NCBI GenBank assembly: GCA_027559495.1
Contig: JAMXSV010000006.1
Coordinates: 2,046,001-2,110,000 of the forward strand
Source: Aurifilum marmelostoma
Taxonomy: Eukaryota > Ascomycota > Sordariomycetes > Diaporthales > Cryphonectriaceae
Direction: 5' to 3'
Length of the DNA stretch: 64,000 nucleotides
Below, piece after piece: positions 1-12,701 of this stretch (the stretch's first letter is position 1; each line of letters opens with the position of its first letter). The position numbers and the translations under genes were made by a program. The notes under the pieces are model-generated. The model was not told where the DNA came from. It did not search any database and saw only the letters and a list, made by a program, of their open reading frames with translations.

Positions 1-859
1 CTGCAAAGTTTACTATTTTATAATATAAATTATTTTATTTATATTATATAACTTATATATAGCTTATTTATATTATATAACTTATATATAGCTTATTTAT
101 ATCGCTATATATAATAATTTTAAAATATTATTATTTTATATTAAGCGTTTTTTTCTTTTAAAGCTTTTCTTATTACTTATAAATCTAATATTCTATATTG
201 CCTTTAATTATATTTTTAATAATTGCTTACCTACTATTGCTTATATCCTAGTTTCTATCTATATAATATAAACCTTAATATATATTGCTATTGTTTTTAT
301 TATATATTGTATAAAATTATAAGTATCTTTTTAGCAATATAATAAGTTTATTATAGCCTTATTTGCTAAAAACCTCTTAATATTATAAAATTAATATTTT
401 AAATCTATATAACTTAATTCTTTTATTAATTAGAAACTAATTTTATAAGAAATATTCTCGAAAATGCATCTTAAAACTATAGCAAATATAGAAGATTTAT
501 ATAAGCTTTTAATATTAAAAGTTAAAAGGGGTAATTAAAATACTTATTAAATATATATTAAAATTAACTTTTTATATAAATTATTTTTTCAATTAAAATT
601 TATAGCTTAAGTAAATTATGATCCATATATGTTAGAAGTTTAATTATATTAGTATTCTTATAATGCTTTAATTACGAAATATAAATATAAGGTTTATATA
701 TTATATTATTAATTTATTTACTACAAGCTATAACTACAGTTATATTTAAAATATATAGCTCTTATTCTATACTAGAATCAGTAACTATATATATTAGCTA
801 GTATAAAAATCTCTTAAAATCTCTTATTTTAATTTATATATTTTAAGAGATTATTAGCC
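1..859. other. AT-rich desert, nothing resolvable
   Basis: Very A+T-rich sequence dominated by TpA steps. No frame of useful length survives on either strand and I recognise no repeat edge. The composition matches the RIP-mutated transposons further right, so this is probably old repeat DNA, but that is inference. Confidence 0.6.
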
Positions 860-1555
860 TTCTTAGAGGACTAATGAGGTTATTTGAGGATTGAGGGGAT
901 TAGGTAATCAGCTTAGATAATCACTTAGGAAGCCTTTCCAAAAGAGAAATAGTAAGAAGGGTTGATTGTTGTTATATTGTTTGCCTTGTCGTTATTATTA
1001 TTATTTCCTTCCTTAGGAACAGAGGAGGGAAGGCAGATATATATAGTTTTCCTATACTAGTTTTCTCGAATGTTCTATAGCTGTTGATTTCTAAGCATTT
1101 GTTAGTTATTTGAAATTAACGTTTTATTCGTTTTATTCGTATATATTAGTTATTCCCTTAAGAGGGCTGAGGAGAAATATATATTACGATAAGCTTTTTG
1201 CTTTCGCTACCTCGCTACTTCTCGAATATTCCAGTACCTTCTATTTACGTAACTAGCTTATCTAATCAGGTATTTACATAATCATATCTTATATCACTAT
1301 ATAGGGTATAGTGATTATTAATATATTAACCCTAGCACTATAGCTCGTATAGTTATTGAAATATTAAGGAAAATAGTTATATATTATTATATATATTTAT
1401 TTATATATTTTGTTATTTTCCTCTATTATTTGAGCAGTTATTATAAAAAGAAATATATATTTATAGTGCTTAAATTATAGAGAATTTTATAGTATAGGTT
1501 ATAATATTATAAGCTTACGTAATACGATAGCTTAATTATGATTTTATACTTATAA
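860..1555 (+). repeat. Long direct repeat, copy A (LTR-like, unclassified)
   Basis: About 700 bp that recurs in the same orientation at 13853-14560 with only transition-type differences and a few small indels. It is GC-richer than its surroundings and holds a TATA-like run after a GGAGGGAAGG block, a CCCTCGAGAGGG palindrome and several TTACGTAATC-type words. The length, the direct-repeat arrangement and the promoter-like TATA run fit an LTR. However, I find no clean TG...CA ends and no target-site duplication. It could instead be one of two dispersed copies of another element. Confidence 0.6.
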
Positions 1556-1889
1556 GCCTATACGATATTTCATTAGCTAAATTATAATTATATAATATAA
1601 GGTATTATTTATAAGCTAAAAACTAGCATTGCTCTTCTATTGCCTTTATTAGTTTCTATTATAACCTGAATTTTATATATACCACTAGCTAAATTACATA
1701 CTTTACTTACTTATTTAATTCCGCTTTTTATATAAATTTTGCATAAAGAATAGTTAAAGTAGTATATACTTTTAATTTTATAGTAAAAGATCTTAAAAAA
1801 TAATTTAAAGAGGAAATTTCTTGCTAAGATAAACTATGCTTAGCCAATAAATTTTTATCCTATTTAAATTATTAATTTATTTATTTTAA

Positions 1890-2040
1890 AATAAAAGGAA
1901 AAATAAAAAAGAAAAGAATAATAAAATTTAGCTAATAAGTAAAACTATACCTATAAGCGCTATCTCTAATCTCTTCTATAATATCTATTCCTTATATACT
2001 AAGTATTAAAATAGGTTATTAGATAAAATTAGTTGCTATT
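1890..2040 (-). repeat. Inverted repeat arm (dispersed ~130-bp family)
   Basis: The reverse complement of this stretch resembles 2330-2470, sharing a CTATTTTAATA block, an AGAAGAGA block and a TAGCGCTTATA block in the same order. A third, direct copy of the core lies near 48013-48095. The two arms here point away from each other around a spacer of about 290 bp, as the ends of a small DNA transposon might. Confidence 0.5.
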
Positions 2041-2329
2041 TTTAAGATATTCTTTTAGTATTTTCTTATATTAATTGCTACTTTAATTACTTCTTTGCAA
2101 GAATATAGTGCTTAAAAACTATTACTATATAACTTTTTTAAAAATTAGTATTTCTAACTTATATTTTCTAAGCATTAAAATATAAATTATATATTTTTAA
2201 AGTTTTAATCTATAGAAAATTATTCTTACCTTTTTTATAATAGTTATATTTATCGCATTAATTAGTTATCAAACTAATGAATTATATTTTAATAGCAGCT
2301 TAAATAAATAATCTTTAAAAAAGGCTAAC

Positions 2330-2470
2330 TAATTTTCCTTAGCAATCTATTTTAATATTTACTGTAAAAGAAGCAAAGATAATAGAAGAGACTAAAAGTA
2401 GCGCTTATAAGTATAGAAAAGTAGGAATTAATATTTAATTTAGCTAAGAAATATATATAAAAAGAGGCAG
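2330..2470 (+). repeat. Inverted repeat arm (dispersed ~130-bp family)
   Basis: Partner of the arm at 1890-2040. It carries the order TCTATTTTAATATTTA, then AATAGAAGAGACTAAA, then TAGCGCTTATAAGTATA. The same order is seen, with transitions, near 48013-48095. Family unknown. Confidence 0.5.
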
Positions 2471-4295
2471 GTTTGTAGTAAGAAATGCAGCTTTAAGGTA
2501 AAAACTAGATAGTATCTAATAAGAATAAGAAACTATTAATAATATCTACTATAGTAGGTATAAAGATAATAGGAGAGCAATGCTAGCCTTTAGCCTATAG
2601 GTACTTATTTTTTAATACTTTAAGGAGTAATTTTAAGCATTTTGCTCTTAAGGATATAATTAGTAATTATTATAATAATAAAATATATATTTAAGATATT
2701 TATAATTAATAAGAGTTTTTTATATACTTTATAATAAAGTTATTATTTAGAAAATTAGAATTTTATTATATTATAATACTATGCATTACACTTTAAAAAA
2801 TAAATTGCTATTATTTTTTATATAACTAATAGTATTTGCTAAAAGGTCGCTTTATTTAATATAATTAAAGTATATTACTTTATTACTTTTACTATTATTA
2901 TAGAGTAATTAAGTTTGCTTTTGTTATAGAATTTGAACTATATATTTCTAATAAGCTTTATATACTAATAATATATAAAAGATTCTTTATAATAGCTAAA
3001 ATATATAGTATATTAATAAATAAGCTATATAGCATTTAATAATTTTTTTTAAAAGATTTATAAATTATTTCAAAGGTATATACTATTTATATAAATTGCT
3101 TAAGATTTTCTTAAATATTTTCTAATATTTTTAAGTTATTTATAATTAGACTTCTTAATATAATTTTATAAAATTATATTATATTAATAAGATTTATTTA
3201 ATAGTAAAGAATATAATAAAATTAATTGTTTATATTATTTAATAAATTAAAATTAAATATATTTAAGATAAATTCTTTAATACAAATGAAATTTTATTAA
3301 TAAATTTATTTAATAGCTGAATTAAAACTAATAGTATATATTTTAAATTAATATAAAAAGTTATAATTAAATATTTCTTAAATTAGAGATAATAGTAAAT
3401 TTTATTTTAATACTATTATAATATAAATATATTTAATAAGGTTATTTTATAGAATAAAGAAAAAATGAATAAAGTAATAAGTAACTTATATATTTTATAT
3501 ATTATAACTAAGTTTTATATTATATAAGAATATATTTTTCTCTATTATTATTATACAGGTTATAAAATACTATTAGCTAAGTATAATATATATAAATATA
3601 TATATAACTTTATTATTATTATATTGCTTATTACTAGTAATAAGAAAGCTATCAATTTAGTAATTAATTAATATAAGCATATATTGCTAATTTGCTATAA
3701 ACTACTTTTATAACTTATAAGCGATACTCTAAACTATGCATTTCTAATGCATATTTGCTATTAATAGCATTTATATTAGCAATCTTTTCTTTTTTATAAT
3801 GCCCTTCTTTATATTCTACCTTAACCTTCTATATAAATCCTATTATATAAAATTTAGCTTATTTATATTAATAAGATATTTTAATGCATTATTAGGTAAT
3901 GCTTTAATAATTATTATTGCTATTAGTTTACTACATTTTTATCTTTTATTATTTATATAATTAATTAAGTATTAATTTTAACTTCAAACTTAATAAGATA
4001 CTTAAAGAAATATATAGCTCTTTTTAGATTAATTATATAAAATATACTAATATATTTTTTATTATATATTTATAATAATTTTTAAATAAAGGTAATAAGA
4101 AAGCTAAGATAAAACCTTAAATTTTTACTAATAATATATAATTTATTTATAAATATTATAAATTTCTCTATAGTAAAATTTGCATTATAAATATTTAATT
4201 TGCTATTTTAAGCATTTATTGAGCTATTACACTTATAGAGCTATTAATGAATTCAAAAAAGCTTTAAATAAGTATATTAAGATAATATATACCTT

Positions 4296-4500
4296 TATAG
4301 ATTTTATTAAGCGAGCAATAGTAATGCATTACTGCAGTAGCTATGCATAGGCTATATTCTAAACCATGCGCTAATAAGAATAGCTTATAGCAATGCATAT
4401 ATATACTAGCTAAATAGATAGCTCTTTAGTTAATAATAATAAATAAGCAATCTAATACTATAAATCTATTTTATTATATATATATTAGGCTTAGCTAATA
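4296..4500 (+). repeat. Dispersed ~205-bp repeat, copy 1
   Basis: Matches 18016-18221 over its whole length in the same orientation, including TTACTGCAGTAGCTATGCA-like and GATAGCTCTTTAGTTAATAA blocks. Similarity stops abruptly at both ends. No terminal inverted repeats or target duplication are obvious, and I cannot assign it to a family. Confidence 0.6.
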
Positions 4501-5162
4501 CTGATTAGTAATTTCCTTTAAGCAATTATAAATAGCTAGATTAAAGAGATAAACTTTTGAAAATCTTTTTATATTGCAAGCGCAAGCAAATAATAGATAC
4601 TTTTAATAAGAAATCTATGCTATATATTACTAATTATTTCTTTAGACCTCCTTATAACATACTAGACTCTCTAAATAACTATTAAGAAGATCTTCTTTAC
4701 TAGTAAATCTTCCTAACTTTTAAAATTATATTCTTTAAAGTAGAGCTAAATATATATTTATTATATATAACTATTATTTATATAAGATATTATATATATA
4801 GTTAGCTTATTATAGCTAATAATAAAAGCATTTATTAGCTAAAAGTTCTAATAAAAAAAACTTTAAATTAATATTATTTTATAAAATATAGTTAATATAA
4901 ATAAGTAAATTAATTTTGCTATAAAAGTATTAAATAAGTTTTAGCTTATTATAATAATAGCTAAAATAATAAAAAGCTATATTAATAAATAACTATTTAA
5001 TAATAATCTCTTTTATAATTTTTATAAAAACTTTAAAAAATAGTTTTAAGCAATATTTAAGAAAATACTAATTATATATTATTACTTCTTGAAAAACTTT
5101 CTATACTAGCAAAGTATTTTTGTAAAATAAAATAATAGCTATATAGCCTTTTAATTAGCTAA

Positions 5163-5167
5163 ACTAG
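5163..5167. repeat. Target-site duplication ACTAG, left flank of chromovirus 1
   Basis: ACTAG directly precedes the left LTR end TATAATAAGC and recurs directly after the right LTR at 13196-13200. A 5-bp duplication is usual for Ty3/gypsy integrases, and it fixes both element ends. Confidence 0.85.
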
Positions 5168-5661
5168 TATAATAAGCACTGCTGTAACCAAGGTATATAA
5201 TAAGTATATAAAGGGTTTATATTAGGGAATTATAATATTAAAGTATAATCTAAAGAATATAGAAATAATTTTTAAGTATTTTCTTGCAGTATATTACTAG
5301 CAGTAAGGCTATTACTTATATTAGAAGTAATACTTAAATTAATAACTAAAAAGCTATATATAATTATCTATCTAGTGGGTAATAACTATATCCTTATATA
5401 TCCTGCTCTTTAGTTAAATATCTTAGATAGCAATATATTTTTAATATCTAAATAGCTCTAGATAATTCTAGTTTTAAGCTATCTATTCTAATTAGGTATA
5501 AATCTTAACTCTAAATTATATAATCTTAATATATTAGTTTATTGCTAGAATATTAAATCCTTAGCTTTTATAGATTTATTCTAGAAGTCTGCAAGATCTA
5601 TTCTAGATAGCTATTATATTATAGCATTTTCTATAACTTATATATTAGATAGATTATAATA
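5168..5661 (-). repeat. 3' LTR of chromovirus 1 (494 bp)
   Basis: Same length as the 12702-13195 LTR and alignable throughout, but more heavily mutated. The canonical TG...CA ends read TA...TA in element orientation, as expected after G-to-A and C-to-T changes. The telomere-like box seen in the partner LTR is decayed here, near 5500-5515. Confidence 0.9.
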
Positions 5662-5843
5662 TTATCTCTTTTTTATAAATTATTATTTCTAATAATTTTT
5701 CTATAAGTTTCTAGTAATCTTCTTTATATTACTATGCTTTCCTAATCGAGATATTAAATAGAGTTAATAAGTCCTGCCTTTATATAGAGAAGACTAAATA
5801 GAAGAATTCTCTTCTTTTTATTATTCTTTAAAACGCTATTATT

Positions 5844-6395
5844 ATGCCTTTCTATTCTTTTTATAAGGAGAGAGGCTTTTATAATTGCTAGATATTTCTT
5901 AAAAATTCTTTGCATTGCGCTAAGTATATGCGTTTAGATTATTCTTATTGCAATATTTAAGGGCTTAGCGCTACCAAAATTTGCTATATTAGTATTTAGT
6001 ACTAATGTCTTAAAAATTAGCTAAAGTCTGCAGAGAGGCATCTTTATAATGCTATAATAGAGGTCGAATATCTTTAAAAATAGAAATAGATATAATTTAA
6101 GAAGATAATATATGCTATATATTAAGGCCTTAATAGTATAGAGAAATTAAAGAGAGTTAAAAGGGAGAAGGCTAAAGCAAAGCGCGTAGCTGCTAAAGAG
6201 GCTAACTAAAGCGCTAAGGCCTTAGTTCCTAAGGGTCCCCTTCCTAAAGTATTTTCTAGTTCTATTTTCTCTAAAGTAGATAATATTAAGTAGTCTATAA
6301 TAGATCTAAGTTCCTTTATTATTAGTAGATCGGAAAATATAGCTAGTCCTTTAACTAGTCGCTAATTTAGCCCAACTAGTAGATTCCTTTTCTAA
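5844..6395 (+). pseudogene. Decayed antisense frame inside chromovirus 1 (Cys-rich, coiled-coil)
   Basis: A plus-strand frame opposite to the element's own genes, starting ATG 182 bp inside the 3' LTR. At least 180 codons can be followed; every interruption is TAA or TAG, as RIP makes from CAA/CAG. The N-terminus resembles MPxYSxYKERGFYNC, followed by HCAKYMRLDYSYC, i.e. spaced Cys residues with Tyr where RIP could have changed TGY to TAY. After this comes a Lys/Arg/Glu/Ala-rich helical stretch around codons 98-125 and a Ser/Pro-rich tail. The true stop is uncertain. A homologous arrangement occurs in chromovirus 2 (45893-46522). I do not recognise a named family. A zinc-binding plus coiled-coil protein is an inference. 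Confidence 0.6.
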
Positions 6396-6449
6396 TACTA
6401 TCTCTAGCTAGTACCTTTTGCTAACTAGTTTATCTAGTAATCCTAAAGC

Positions 6450-9400
6450 GCCTATTATATATTAGCGAGGTTTTCCCTAGATTCCTAGATATTTTCGCTT
6501 GCTAAGTAGCCTTTCTATTTAATATAGTATTCTAGATTATGCTATAAACTTTTATATTTTAAGATCTTTCCTACTTTAAATTCTAGTTTATCTATTATAA
6601 TTTCTATAGTATTATTTATAGATATTTCTTATATTGCTAATTTAAGGAGTAAAATATAGAATACTAGGTATATCCTTATTTCTGCTAATAAAGCAAGTTT
6701 ATAGTTAACTAAGAAGATTTTTCTTAAAATTTTAAAGAATCCAATTTTTTTATAATTAAGTTTATTATTTAGTTAGATAGTTTTAATATTTTTCTATTTT
6801 AAATAAACTTTATTTTCTTTTTATAGAATTAGTTTCTTAATTCTTTTAAAATTAGTATACTTGATTATTTATTCTTATATAAACTATAATTCCTGCTAAA
6901 TATCTTCTTAAATCTTTTTAATATATTATATCTATTTTTCTATAGCTTCTATGTTTGCTTTTAGTAATATTTTATAATAAGCTATTAAATTATATTTATA
7001 AAATATATAGAATAGTAAAGTTTTTATAATATTTATATTTATATTATTATATGTAAATTATATTAAAAATAATAATTTAACTTAATAATTTTATTTCTAA
7101 TTAATATAATATTAAAAATATTATTTAATAGTTTAATTTATTCTTTTATTTATTTATTTATTTATAAGTAATATATTATTAATATTTTATAATATATTTT
7201 AAGCTGCTTTATAAGAGATGTTTAAAAGTATAATATAAATTTCCTATCTCTATTAGAAATAATTATTTTAAAGAATATATATATAAGTTCTTTTACTATA
7301 TTGCTTTTTTTATAAGGGAGAAAATAAGTATATTTGCTTAGTTTGCAAATTATTACTAAAATGCTATTATATTATACTTTAGTTAAGGATTCTTATAAAA
7401 TAAATAGCTTAGTAATAAGATCTAAATTAATAAATTGCTAAATAATTATAAATATTAGTAAGAATTATAGTAATTTATAATTCTTATATTATTTTGCTTT
7501 ATTTTATTTATAGCTATTATATTACTAAATAATTTCTTTAATTTATATTCTAAAACTTAATAAATTCTAATATTATTTAATTTATTTATAAATAGCCTTA
7601 ATTCTCTAGTACTTATGTATAAGTGCGCTAGATATATTTCTAATATATTCTTCTTATTCTGCTAAAATTATTTCTTTTAGCTTTTTGCTTTAAAGTATAA
7701 TTCTAAGTATTATATTAAATTCTTATTATTATATAAGATTTTCTTTTTTATTTTAGTTAAAAAGCATTTATTCTTTAATTTCTAATACTAATATATAATT
7801 TAATTATTAGCTAAAAGTATTTACTTTAATATTTTCTTTTTTCTTATATATAGCTAATTTTAATATTAAATTATAAAAGAAATTTTGCTTATTATATCTA
7901 TTATTTATTTAAAACCTTAGTAATTATAAATAAAGTAAAATTCTTATAGTTTATAAGTACTTTTATTAGATATTTTGCTTTAATAAAATAGTTTTGCTAT
8001 TTCTAGAATATATATATTATAATTATAGATTTCTTATTTAAAATTCTATATTATAATTCTAAGCTATTAAGTTTTTTAGAGAAGTTAGTAATAAGATATA
8101 ATTTTTCCTAATTATTCTATTAAATAAATCCTTTATTAAGTATATAATCTAATATATTAATTGCAATTTCGAATTCTTAGCTAAAGTTAGCTTCTCTTAA
8201 AATAAGTTTTTATATAATTTATTTCTTAATTATATTAAAAGCTTATTACTCTTTATCTATTTAATAAAAAAATAATCTTTTTTAGTAAGATCTATTATAG
8301 ATTATATAATCTTTAAATATTACTAAGTAAACTATTAATAGAAGTTAGTATATTTAAGAAATACTTTAATATTTATAATATTTTTAGATATTAGCTATTC
8401 CTTAATTGCTTTTATTTTATTCTTTTATATGCAAATATATCCTAATTTAATTATATATTTAAAGTAATTAATTTTCTAAATATAGAAGTAACTTTTTTCT
8501 AATTTAATAAGAAGTTTAGCATTCTAGAAGGTTTATAGTATTCTTTATATATACTGCTTATATATAATTAAATCTAAAGAGTATATAAGAATATTATTAA
8601 AGTAAGCAATAATGCAAACATTAAGATGCTTTTTAAGTACCTAATTAATTATTTCTTAAAAAGATATAAGTATATTAGTTAATCTAAAGGGCATAACTAA
8701 GTACTTATAATATCTATATCTTATATAGAATATAATTTTCTATTTTTTGCTTTCTTTTATCTTAATAAGATTATAAACTTCTTTAAGATTAAGTACTATA
8801 AACTATTATATACTTTATAATTAATCTTATAGCTCTCTAATAAATAATAGTAAATATTAATTCTTAATTATAATATTATTAAGCTGCTTATAATTTATAT
8901 AAAGCTATAATTTGCTATTTTTCTTTAATATAAATAAAATTAGATACTTTGCTAGTAATTATAATAATTATATATAATTCTTTTTTAGGTTTTTATTAAA
9001 GTATTCTCTAAATATTTATAGTTATATTTTATTTAATCTATAAATAAGGCAGAATTCTACTTAAGTTTCTTCTTTTAGTAAAATCTTATAATTATATAAA
9101 TTATATTTTAGAAATCTTATATTTAATTCTTCTTAAAATAGCTTTATAAATCTATAATATTCTTATAGTATGCTAATAAATATTAGAATTAGTTTTTTCT
9201 TTATTTCTATTACTTAAAGGAATAAAAGATACTATTAAGCATTTTTTAGCAATATTGCAGAAGTATTATATTCTAATTAGCTTTATTTAATTCTTTGCAA
9301 GTTTTAATTTATTTATTTCTATAGCCTATTCTAACTATTTTAGGCTAAATTAAATTTCTAAAGCTATAGCTTTTATTTTTATATAGATATTCTTTATTAC

Positions 9401-9990
9401 TAGTTATTATATTTACTTTATATTAGACTAGATTTTCCTAACTAATTTCTATCTACTTATATATTTAATTTATATCTAATTTGCATTTATAAGTTTAAAG
9501 CATTTATAATTCTTCTTTATAAGCTATTAGTCCCTGCTAATTTAGAGATATATATAAATTTGCTTAAGTGCTCTTATTTTAAGTTATTTTTAGAGGCTAA
9601 ACTCTATTTTATATCTTTAATTACAATTATTTTATTAAATATAGCTTATTTCTAAAAGATTTAGCTAATAGTTTAATTAATTTGAAAACTATGCTTTTTA
9701 AGCTATAAAAGTCCTAATATAATATTATAATATATTATATTTATAATATTAAAAGAAATAAATATTATATATTCTTAATTTAAGATAAATAAGTAATTAA
9801 TTTCTTTATTAATTATCCCTTAATTATATATAATAAGTTATTCTTTTATAGTATTAAGTATATAAAGCTTCTTCTTCTATTATTATAATATTTTTGCTAT
9901 ATTAATAATGCTAGAAAATATATAGTTTCTTTATATGCTACTATCTAATAATGCGCTATATTATTAGCTATTAATATCTATATTAAGCTA
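6450..9990 (-). pseudogene. pol remnant of chromovirus 1 (PR-RT-RH-IN-chromodomain)
   Basis: Minus-strand polyprotein remnant. A protease-like ALLDSS block lies at about 9915-9965. The RT block with LYINYKQLNNIIIKNQY lies at about 8930-8850 and is followed by LKEVYNLIKIKE. The RT catalytic motif reads AYFNNILIYS at 8577-8610, where active enzymes have Asp-Asp; the two Asp codons have become Asn by G-to-A change. The chromodomain shows NLEYYIK-stop-KGYLASENI near 6590-6455. In life it would have cut the polyprotein, copied the RNA and inserted the cDNA, with the chromodomain guiding integration to marked chromatin. No frame is open now. Confidence 0.85.
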
Positions 9991-9999
9991 TATATATAT

Positions 10000-12690
10000 A
10001 TAGCTTTTTCTTGCTATTATATATAAAGACCTTCTAGTCCTAATTAACTATTATCCCTTTATAAGCAATCCTTTCCTTTTAAAGTCTTTCTAGCTGCTTA
10101 TTAAGCTAATGCCTTAGCTTATTATTAGGCATACTTATAATGCTTTCTGCTATATTGCTATATATGCTAAGTATATGCTTTATTCTATATATAAATAGTG
10201 CATTTTTCTATAAGGCATTGCTACTATTTGCATTTTCTATTAATATAAAATTTTAGGCAATTCTCTAGTAATCTAATAAATGCATTATAGTATTTTCTAT
10301 CTAATACTTTCCTAAATTATAGTTTGGATTTCTTATAAGCTTAAATAATTTATTCTTTTTCTTTAATTAAAAACTATTTATATTTAACTTTCTCTTTAAA
10401 GTAAATCTAGTAGCTATAATAAATATATAAGATTTATACTAGCTAATAATGCCTAAAATAAAAAATATTAATTCTAAAGTCTTTTAATCCTTTTGCTTTA
10501 TAATTCTAAATTAGAATACTTTAAAAGAGTTTCTTTAAATATATTCTATATATTAGATATTTAATTTAGATATTAGCTTTAGGGTTATAAAAGCTAATAC
10601 TGCTTTACTTGCTAATTAGTACTAATTCTTCTGCGCTATTTATATCTTATTATATAATAGATTTAGATAAATTATTAAATTATCTATTTTAGAGTATTTC
10701 TTCTTTAAGAGTAAATATTTCTATAATACTATCTTCTATAAATACTAAAATAAAGTCTATATTTTCTAAGTTATTAATATATCTATTATAAGCTAAAGAT
10801 ACTATAGTATTTAATATATATTTATTATTAATTGCAAGCTATATAAAGTAATGCTATAAGAGGAATTTTCTTAGATCTTATTTATTCTTAAATCTTTAAT
10901 CTATAGGGTTAATAGAATAATCCGATTATTCTAATATAGAAGCTCTACTTTCTATAGTAAGTTATTATTATTTCTTAAGCTTTCTAAAGAATTATACTTA
11001 TCCTTCTTTCTCTAAAAGATATAGCAAGCAATTATTATTATAATAGAATAACTAATTAAGATCTTTATAATTAATAAAGTCTACTACTTTCTCTATTAAG
11101 ATATTTCTATTAAGCTAATTAGATTTCTATTATATAGCAATATTAAGTTATTATCTTTCTTAGATAAGCTGCTATTACTTCTTTTATAATTATTAGCAAT
11201 CTTTAGTAAAGTATTTTAATTTTCTATAATTATAATATCTTTAATTATAATTATATTTTAAATACTTGCTATACTAATTTATAATATTAAGCTTTATTAA
11301 GCTAGTATATATGCTATTATTATAAGCTATACTTTAGTGCTTAGATTAATTTCCTAACTATTATATCTTTCTGCTTATATTAGCTTAAAACTTTTATAAT
11401 TAATTCCTCTTTTTCTTTTCTATATATTATTTATAAAGTTAGTTATTAATATAGATTGCTATATTAGAGAACTTAATAAAGTCTCTTAGCTAATCTTATT
11501 TAGAAATCTTATTCTTAATATTATTCTTAAATCCTTAATAGTAATATTTTATAAGATTTTTATCTTTTTATAAAAGTTATATTAAAAGTTGCTTAAACTA
11601 GATTATATAAGCAAAGGCTAATTTAGTTTATTATAGAGCTATAAGTTATTAAGCTATAATCCTTTCTTTATTTAGGTTTCTAAAAGTCTTTTGTTATAAC
11701 TTATCTAATATGCAGGTTATAACGAAATTGCAGCACAGCACCAAAACTACCCGAAGCAGGCCCCGGGGGGGGGCCGAGAGTCTAACACTCTAGTACAAAG
11801 TTAGCACAAGGATTATATAATCCAGGGTTAGGGTTAGATTGATAGGATTATTATCGATCCTATTAATTAATAATAGTATCGATAAATCGACTATTAATCC
11901 GTCGACTAACATTACTACCTTAACTAAGGAGCAGGATATATAAAAATACAGTTATTACTAGTAAATAGCTTATTATATATAGCTCTTTAGTTATTAATCT
12001 AAGTATTACCTCTAATATAAGTAATAGCCTTACTGCTAGTAATATACTATAAGAAAACCCTTAAAGACTATTTCTATATTCTTTAGATTATACTTTAATA
12101 TTATACTTGCCTAATATAAACCTTTTATATACTTATTATATACCTTGGTTATAGCAGTGCTTATTATATCTTTCTAAAAACCTTTTTAAATTTATTAAAG
12201 AATTAAATATTTTCTTAATAATATCTTTCTATAAGCTAGAATAATTAATATTCTCTAAATAATTTCTAAAACAGAGTTTATACTAGATAAGAGCATCTTC
12301 CTTAAGGCAAATTCTAGCAAAGATAATCTTTTTAGATTTTATAGTAAATTAAGAGGTATAATATAGAAAATATGCCTTATATTAAGTAATAAATTCTTAA
12401 AGTATTTTCTAGTTTCTATTAAATATAATAAATTTATTTATTTTATAATTCTTAGTAATGCTAAAGTTACTACTCTATTTTTAAGTAAGAAGCTAAGCTT
12501 ACTAAAACTAAATTATAGCTTCTTGCTAATGCTAATAAATATATAGTTTATTAATATGCTAGGTAAGGAGCTAGACCTAGTTTATAAGTTTATTAGTAGT
12601 AGCAGCTCTACTGCTAGAGAATAGAATTCCTAAAGCTATTATATTTCTATATTGCTTAAAATAGAGTATACTAAACTATATTTAAATAAG
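10000..12690 (-). pseudogene. gag remnant of chromovirus 1, split by a solo LTR
   Basis: The reverse complement of 12174-12701 aligns block by block with 39951-40400, the start of the interior of chromovirus 2, including a run around CAGTAGAGCTGCTACTACT. Gag therefore starts just left of 12702 and runs leftwards. It is interrupted by the inserted solo LTR at 11692-12168 with its TCTTT duplications and continues to about 10000. No open frame remains, and the gag/protease boundary is approximate. Confidence 0.65.
11692..12168 (+). mobile_element. Solo LTR nested in chromovirus 1 (477 bp)
   Basis: Begins TGTTATAAC and ends TTATTATA (originally probably TTATTACA). It is flanked by perfect TCTTT duplications at 11687-11691 and 12169-12173. 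The 3' half matches the LTRs of both chromoviruses. The 5' half is its own, with a G/C-rich GGCCCCGGGGGG stretch, a GGATTATATAATCC palindrome and two TTAGGG-type units. It is clearly less mutated on its left side than its host, so the insertion is younger. The internal region was probably lost by LTR-LTR recombination. Confidence 0.9.
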
Positions 12691-12701
12691 AATTATTAAA
12701 A

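Larger units (their letters stand above)
1556..5162. other. AT-rich desert between repeat A and chromovirus 1
   Basis: RIP-like TpA-rich DNA with no surviving gene. It contains the inverted repeat arms at 1890-2040 and 2330-2470 and the dispersed repeat at 4296-4500, listed separately. If copies A and B are LTRs of one element, this stretch plus 13201-13852 would be what remains of its interior, but no domain is readable. Confidence 0.5.

Noticed and set aside
860..1555. Calling repeat A (and B at 13853-14560) LTRs of a named element
   Set aside because: No TG...CA ends, primer-binding site or target duplication could be found; kept as an unclassified repeat.
11824..11837. Two TTAGGG-type units, possible interstitial telomere or chromosome end
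   Set aside because: The word lies inside a solo LTR with a perfect target duplication, and similar boxes recur in all related LTRs, so it belongs to the element and is not a telomere relic.
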